A stretch of 8,191 nt of DNA from Paracoccaceae bacterium (GTDB lineage Bacteria; Pseudomonadota; Alphaproteobacteria; Rhodobacterales; Rhodobacteraceae), in contig DOOI01000030.1 in assembly GCA_003512825.1 (NCBI GenBank), positions 8,576-16,766 of the forward strand, read 5' to 3'. This document shows, piece after piece, positions 5,449 to 8,191 of the stretch. How positions within the stretch are numbered: position 1 is the first letter of the stretch; every line of letters starts with the position of its first letter. A program made the position numbers and the translations under genes. The notes below the pieces were generated by a model. It was not told the DNA's origin. It searched no databases and saw nothing but the letters and a program-made list of their open reading frames with translations.

Positions 5449-7406
5449 GCCGGCCAATCCTCTGGGAACCCACAGAAGATCGCGCCGCCGCCAGTCGCAT
5501 GGCCGATTATCAAAAATGGCTCGCCCAGCAAAAGGGGCTGTCGTTCGATGACTATCCGGCACTTTGGCAGTGGTCCGTCGATAATCTTGAGCCCTTTTGG
5601 CAATCAATCTGGGACTACTTTGATCTCAGGGCATCTCATCCTCACGAGCGGGTTTTAGCCTCTCGACAAATGCCGGGGGCACAATGGTTTCCCGGCGCGC
5701 GACTGAACCTTGCGGATCAAATTCTTCGCCATGCCGAAACAAAGCCCGACGAGGATGCCGTCATCTTCCGATCTGAGACTTTCGGGCGAAAGACGCTGAC
5801 ATGGCGCGATCTGGCACAGCGCTCTGCCGCATTTGCGAGCCAGCTAAAGAAAATGGGAGTTACCAAAGGCGATCGCGTGGTCGCAATCTTACCCAATGAT
5901 GAAGCGGCCTTGATTGGCTTTCTGGCAACCATCCGCTTGGGAGCGATTTGGTCATTATGCGCGCCTGATATGGGGCACGTGGCAATTTTGGATCGTTTTC
6001 AACAGATCGCGCCAAAGGTCTTGATGGCGCAGGACAGCTATGTTCATGCGGGCAAGACCATCGATCGGCGCGAAATTAATGCTAGGATCCGAGCGGGACT
6101 ACCCTCTGTAAAAAGCTATATTGTCGTTCCGGTCCTGGGCGAAGTGCCAGAAGGCGCAATCTCTTGGAATGGGTTAACCGCAGGTGATGCCCCGATCGAA
6201 ACCGAACAGGTTGACTTTGACCAACCACTTTGGATCGTTTATTCCTCGGGCACCACAGGAAATCCCAAACCTATCGTGCATGGGCATGGTGGCGTCTTGT
6301 TGGAGTTCACCAAGCAAACGCTGCACACGGATATTGGCCCGGAAACGCGCTTTGCATGGCTGACATCTTCAGGTTGGATCATGTGGAACTCGCAATGGCA
6401 CGCGCTGATGCAAGGCGCAACGTTGCTCTGTCTCGATTGCGCCCCGCACTATCCCGATATGATGGCGGTTTGGCGTTTAGTAAAAGAAGAGCGGCTCAGC
6501 TTCTTTGGCGCAGGGGCTGCCTATTTCTCTGCCTGTCAAAAGGCGGGAATCAAACCGAGTACGCTCAATCTCTCAAATCTTTCCGCAATTGGTTCGACGG
6601 GGTCACCGCTTTCACCAGAAGCCTATGACTGGACTTACCAAGATGTCGCACCTGACATCTGGCTTGCACCAATTTCTGGCGGCACCGACCTTGCCGGAGC
6701 TTTCGTTTGCGGCAACCCTATGTTGCCCGTACGTGCCGGAGAGATGCAGTGTCGCGCTCTTGGGAATGCGACCCGGGCATTCGATCCGGATGGATGCGAA
6801 ATTTTTGACCAAGTCGGAGAATTGGTCTGCACCGAGCCACTCCCCTCAATGCCTCTATATTTTTGGGGCGATGCCGATGGCGCGCGACTGAGGTCATCTT
6901 ATTTCGAAACCTTCCCCGGTGTCTGGACCCATGGAGACTGGATCGAAATCACACCAGAAGGTGGGTCTGTGATCTATGGTCGCTCTGATGCGACCATCAA
7001 TCGTAAAGGGCTACGGATGGGCTCGTCAGAGATTTACCGCGCCGTTGAAGCGCTTGACGAGATTCTCGACAGCTTGGTGATCGACCTCGAATTCTTGGGA
7101 CGCGACAGTTTCATGCCACTCTTCGTGGTCCTAAAGCCGGGCGTGGTTTTAGATAAGGTGCTGAAAGACCGCATCAATGATGCCATTCGCGAAAGTCTAT
7201 CAGCGCGATTCGTTCCCAATGAGATTGTTCAAATCGACGCCGTTCCCCGCACATTATCGGGAAAAAAACTCGAGGTTCCGGTCAAAAAGCTACTTCTTGG
7301 GGGCGACCCGACAAAAGTGGTGAATCGGGACTCGATGGCGAATCCGGGCAGTTTTGATAGGTTTATCGCCTATGCTGCAGAGATTTCGGCGGCAACCACA
7401 GCATAA
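5445..7406 (+). CDS. Acetoacetate-CoA ligase-like acyl-CoA synthetase (AMP-forming)
   Basis: This is a 653-residue adenylate-forming enzyme that activates a carboxylic acid with ATP and CoA through an acyl-AMP. The N-terminal extension (LWEPTEDR at 7-14, WSVDNLEPFW at 43-52) and the total length match acetoacetyl-CoA synthetases. Core motifs are the ATP loop YSSGTTGNPKP (266-276), VHGHGGVLLE (278-287), GSTGSPLSPEAYDW (383-396), SGGTDLAGAF (411-420), ELVCTEPLPSMP (459-470), HGDW (496-499), GRSDATINRKGLRMG (512-526), and the C-terminal RTLSGKKLEVPVKK with the adenylation lysine at about K607. The start at 5445 overlaps the hydrolase stop (ATGA) and gives the family N-terminus; an open frame from 5304 would add 47 residues that only duplicate hydrolase DNA. 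Between the core motifs it departs from classical acetoacetyl-CoA synthetases (for example CLDCAPHYPD at 329-338), so the acid may be a related short beta-keto or other acid. Confidence 0.92.
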   Translation: MSRPILWEPTEDRAAASRMADYQKWLAQQKGLSFDDYPALWQWSVDNLEPFWQSIWDYFDLRASHPHERVLASRQMPGAQWFPGARLNLADQILRHAETKPDEDAVIFRSETFGRKTLTWRDLAQRSAAFASQLKKMGVTKGDRVVAILPNDEAALIGFLATIRLGAIWSLCAPDMGHVAILDRFQQIAPKVLMAQDSYVHAGKTIDRREINARIRAGLPSVKSYIVVPVLGEVPEGAISWNGLTAGDAPIETEQVDFDQPLWIVYSSGTTGNPKPIVHGHGGVLLEFTKQTLHTDIGPETRFAWLTSSGWIMWNSQWHALMQGATLLCLDCAPHYPDMMAVWRLVKEERLSFFGAGAAYFSACQKAGIKPSTLNLSNLSAIGSTGSPLSPEAYDWTYQDVAPDIWLAPISGGTDLAGAFVCGNPMLPVRAGEMQCRALGNATRAFDPDGCEIFDQVGELVCTEPLPSMPLYFWGDADGARLRSSYFETFPGVWTHGDWIEITPEGGSVIYGRSDATINRKGLRMGSSEIYRAVEALDEILDSLVIDLEFLGRDSFMPLFVVLKPGVVLDKVLKDRINDAIRESLSARFVPNEIVQIDAVPRTLSGKKLEVPVKKLLLGGDPTKVVNRDSMANPGSFDRFIAYAAEISAATTA

Positions 7407-7413
7407 ATCGGGG

Positions 7414-7440
7414 AAATTGGTCGGGTTTTCTTCCCAATTT
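7414..7440 (+). other. AT-rich stem-loop after the CoA ligase gene
   Basis: AAATTGG (7414-7420) pairs with CCAATTT (7434-7440) around a 13-base loop, starting 8 bases after the ligase stop. It is followed by GAGGGG, not a T-run, so termination is doubtful. It may mark the 3' end of the catabolic mRNA by processing, or be part of a larger fold with the next stem-loop. Confidence 0.4.
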
Positions 7441-7442
7441 GA

Positions 7443-7485
7443 GGGGTAAGGCCGCATAAAGATGTTGCGGCACCGCCCTTACCCC
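7443..7485 (+). other. Long GC-rich stem-loop upstream of the TRAP gene
   Basis: GGGGTAAGG (7443-7451) is perfectly complementary to CCTTACCCC (7477-7485). Inside it CCGCA (7452-7456) pairs with TGCGG (7466-7470) around a 9-base loop, leaving a one-sided bulge (7471-7476). This two-level hairpin is the strongest secondary structure in the gap. No U-tract follows. It could be a Rho-independent-like block lacking a U-tract, an mRNA-stabilising element, or part of the 5' leader of the TRAP mRNA. I do not recognise a known riboswitch or regulatory RNA here. Confidence 0.5.
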
Positions 7486-7515
7486 CGCTAACCTGTCCAA
7501 GGAGCCGCGAGAAGA

Positions 7516-7557
7516 ATGGCTTTTCAGATGAACGACAACGGAGAGGAGTTCCATTAA
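7516..7557 (+). CDS. Possible 13-residue leader peptide coupled to the TRAP gene
   Basis: An ORF of 13 codons plus stop reads MAFQMNDNGEEFH. Its TAA (7555-7557) overlaps the ATG of the TRAP binding-protein gene as TAATG, and AAGGAG (7499-7504) lies 11 bases before its start. The AGGAG of the downstream gene is inside it. The overlap would allow translational coupling. It has no run of a single amino acid as in classic attenuators. It could equally be chance, since any 40-base leader has a fair likelihood of such an ORF; confidence that it is translated is low. Confidence 0.3.
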   Translation: MAFQMNDNGEEFH

Positions 7558-8191
7558 TGGATCGTCGTAAGTTTCTAAAGGGTGCAGCAATTGCCGGCAC
7601 TGGCGCCGCATTGGCCGCACCCGCAATCGCACAAGATCGCAAGCAGCTGGTTATCGTGTCGACTTGGCCACGGGACTTCCCCGGTCTCGGCCTTTCGGCT
7701 CAGCGCCTTGCCAAACGTATTGGCGAAATCTCTGACGGCCACTTCGCTGTCGAGTATTTTGCTGCGGGCGAGCGCGTTGGCGCGTTCGACGTGTTCGACG
7801 AAGTCGCTTCCGGCAACAGCCAAGCCTATATCGGCGCAGAATATTATTGGGGCGGCAAGCATGCCGGCTTCAACTACTTCACAGCAGTTCCATTTGGCAT
7901 GTCCACTCAGGAATGGACCGCTTGGGTCATGTATGGCGGCGGTCAGGAACTCTGGGACGAGCTCTCGGGCGAATTTGGCCTCAAGGCACTGACCTGCGGC
8001 TCGACCGGCACACAGGCCGGCGGCTGGTTCAACAAAGAAATGGAAACCGCAGACGACTTCAAAGGTCTGAAAATGCGTATTCCAGGCCTTGGCGGTCAGG
8101 TTCTGACCAAGCTTGGCGCTTCGACTGTGTCGCTTCCCGGCGGACAGATCTACGAAAACCTCGTATCGGGCGCGATTGAAGCAACCGAGTG
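7557..8191 (+). CDS. dctP: TRAP transporter substrate-binding protein, DctP/TakP type (3' end cut by window)
   Basis: The first 211 residues of a periplasmic TRAP-transporter binding protein (usual length about 360) are present. It would capture an organic acid for a DctQM permease that should lie to the right. The N-terminus MDRRKFLKGAAIAGTG is a twin-arginine-type signal (RRxFLK), with likely cleavage after AIA at residue 25. Characteristic segments are FAAGERVGAFDVFDEVASG (68-86), YYWGGKHAGF (96-105), VPFGMS (111-116), STGTQAGGWF (149-158), GLKMRIPG (170-177) and GAIEATE at the edge. This pattern resembles Rhodobacter sphaeroides TakP, the alpha-keto acid binding TRAP protein; Q153 and R174 fall where that group contacts the carboxylate, judging from family memory. 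The start is fixed by AGGAG (7544-7548) 8 bases upstream. It lies 150 bases after the CoA ligase on the same strand, so it may be in the same regulon or have its own promoter. Confidence 0.93.
   Translation, partial: MDRRKFLKGAAIAGTGAALAAPAIAQDRKQLVIVSTWPRDFPGLGLSAQRLAKRIGEISDGHFAVEYFAAGERVGAFDVFDEVASGNSQAYIGAEYYWGGKHAGFNYFTAVPFGMSTQEWTAWVMYGGGQELWDELSGEFGLKALTCGSTGTQAGGWFNKEMETADDFKGLKMRIPGLGGQVLTKLGASTVSLPGGQIYENLVSGAIEATE

Overview
The window looks like part of an alphaproteobacterial chromosome, most likely a marine Rhodobacteraceae (roseobacter-type) organism. This is inferred from family resemblance, moderately GC-rich coding sequence and densely packed nutrient-uptake and catabolic genes; there is no rRNA or other taxonomic marker. 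No mobile element, CRISPR array, tRNA or rRNA gene was found.

Layout. From the left edge to 1794, the minus strand carries a tripartite tricarboxylate transporter (TTT) operon in the usual order: tctC (periplasmic binding protein), tctB (small membrane subunit) and tctA (large permease, cut by the window edge). A divergent intergenic region (1795-1965) holds two inverted repeats that look like regulator sites. From 1966 the plus strand carries an apparently co-transcribed set: an IclR-family regulator, a class III PLP aminotransferase, a beta-lactamase-fold serine hydrolase of the family VIII esterase type, and an acetoacetyl-CoA-synthetase-like CoA ligase. The hydrolase and ligase overlap by ATGA. 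A 150-base gap with two stem-loops and a 13-codon leader-like ORF precedes the last gene, a TRAP transporter binding protein of the TakP/DctP type with a twin-arginine-like signal, cut by the right edge.

How it may work together (inference). Two binding-protein-dependent secondary transporters, TTT and TRAP, flank a small cytoplasmic catabolic set. A hydrolase could cut an ester, lactone or amide; the aminotransferase would turn an amine into a carbonyl; the ligase would trap a short (possibly beta-keto) acid as its CoA thioester. A beta-amino acid or a derivative is one substrate class that would need both the aminotransferase and an acetoacetyl-CoA-synthetase-like enzyme, but the sequence does not prove the substrate. 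The IclR protein is the obvious candidate regulator, probably acting on the palindromes between it and tctC.
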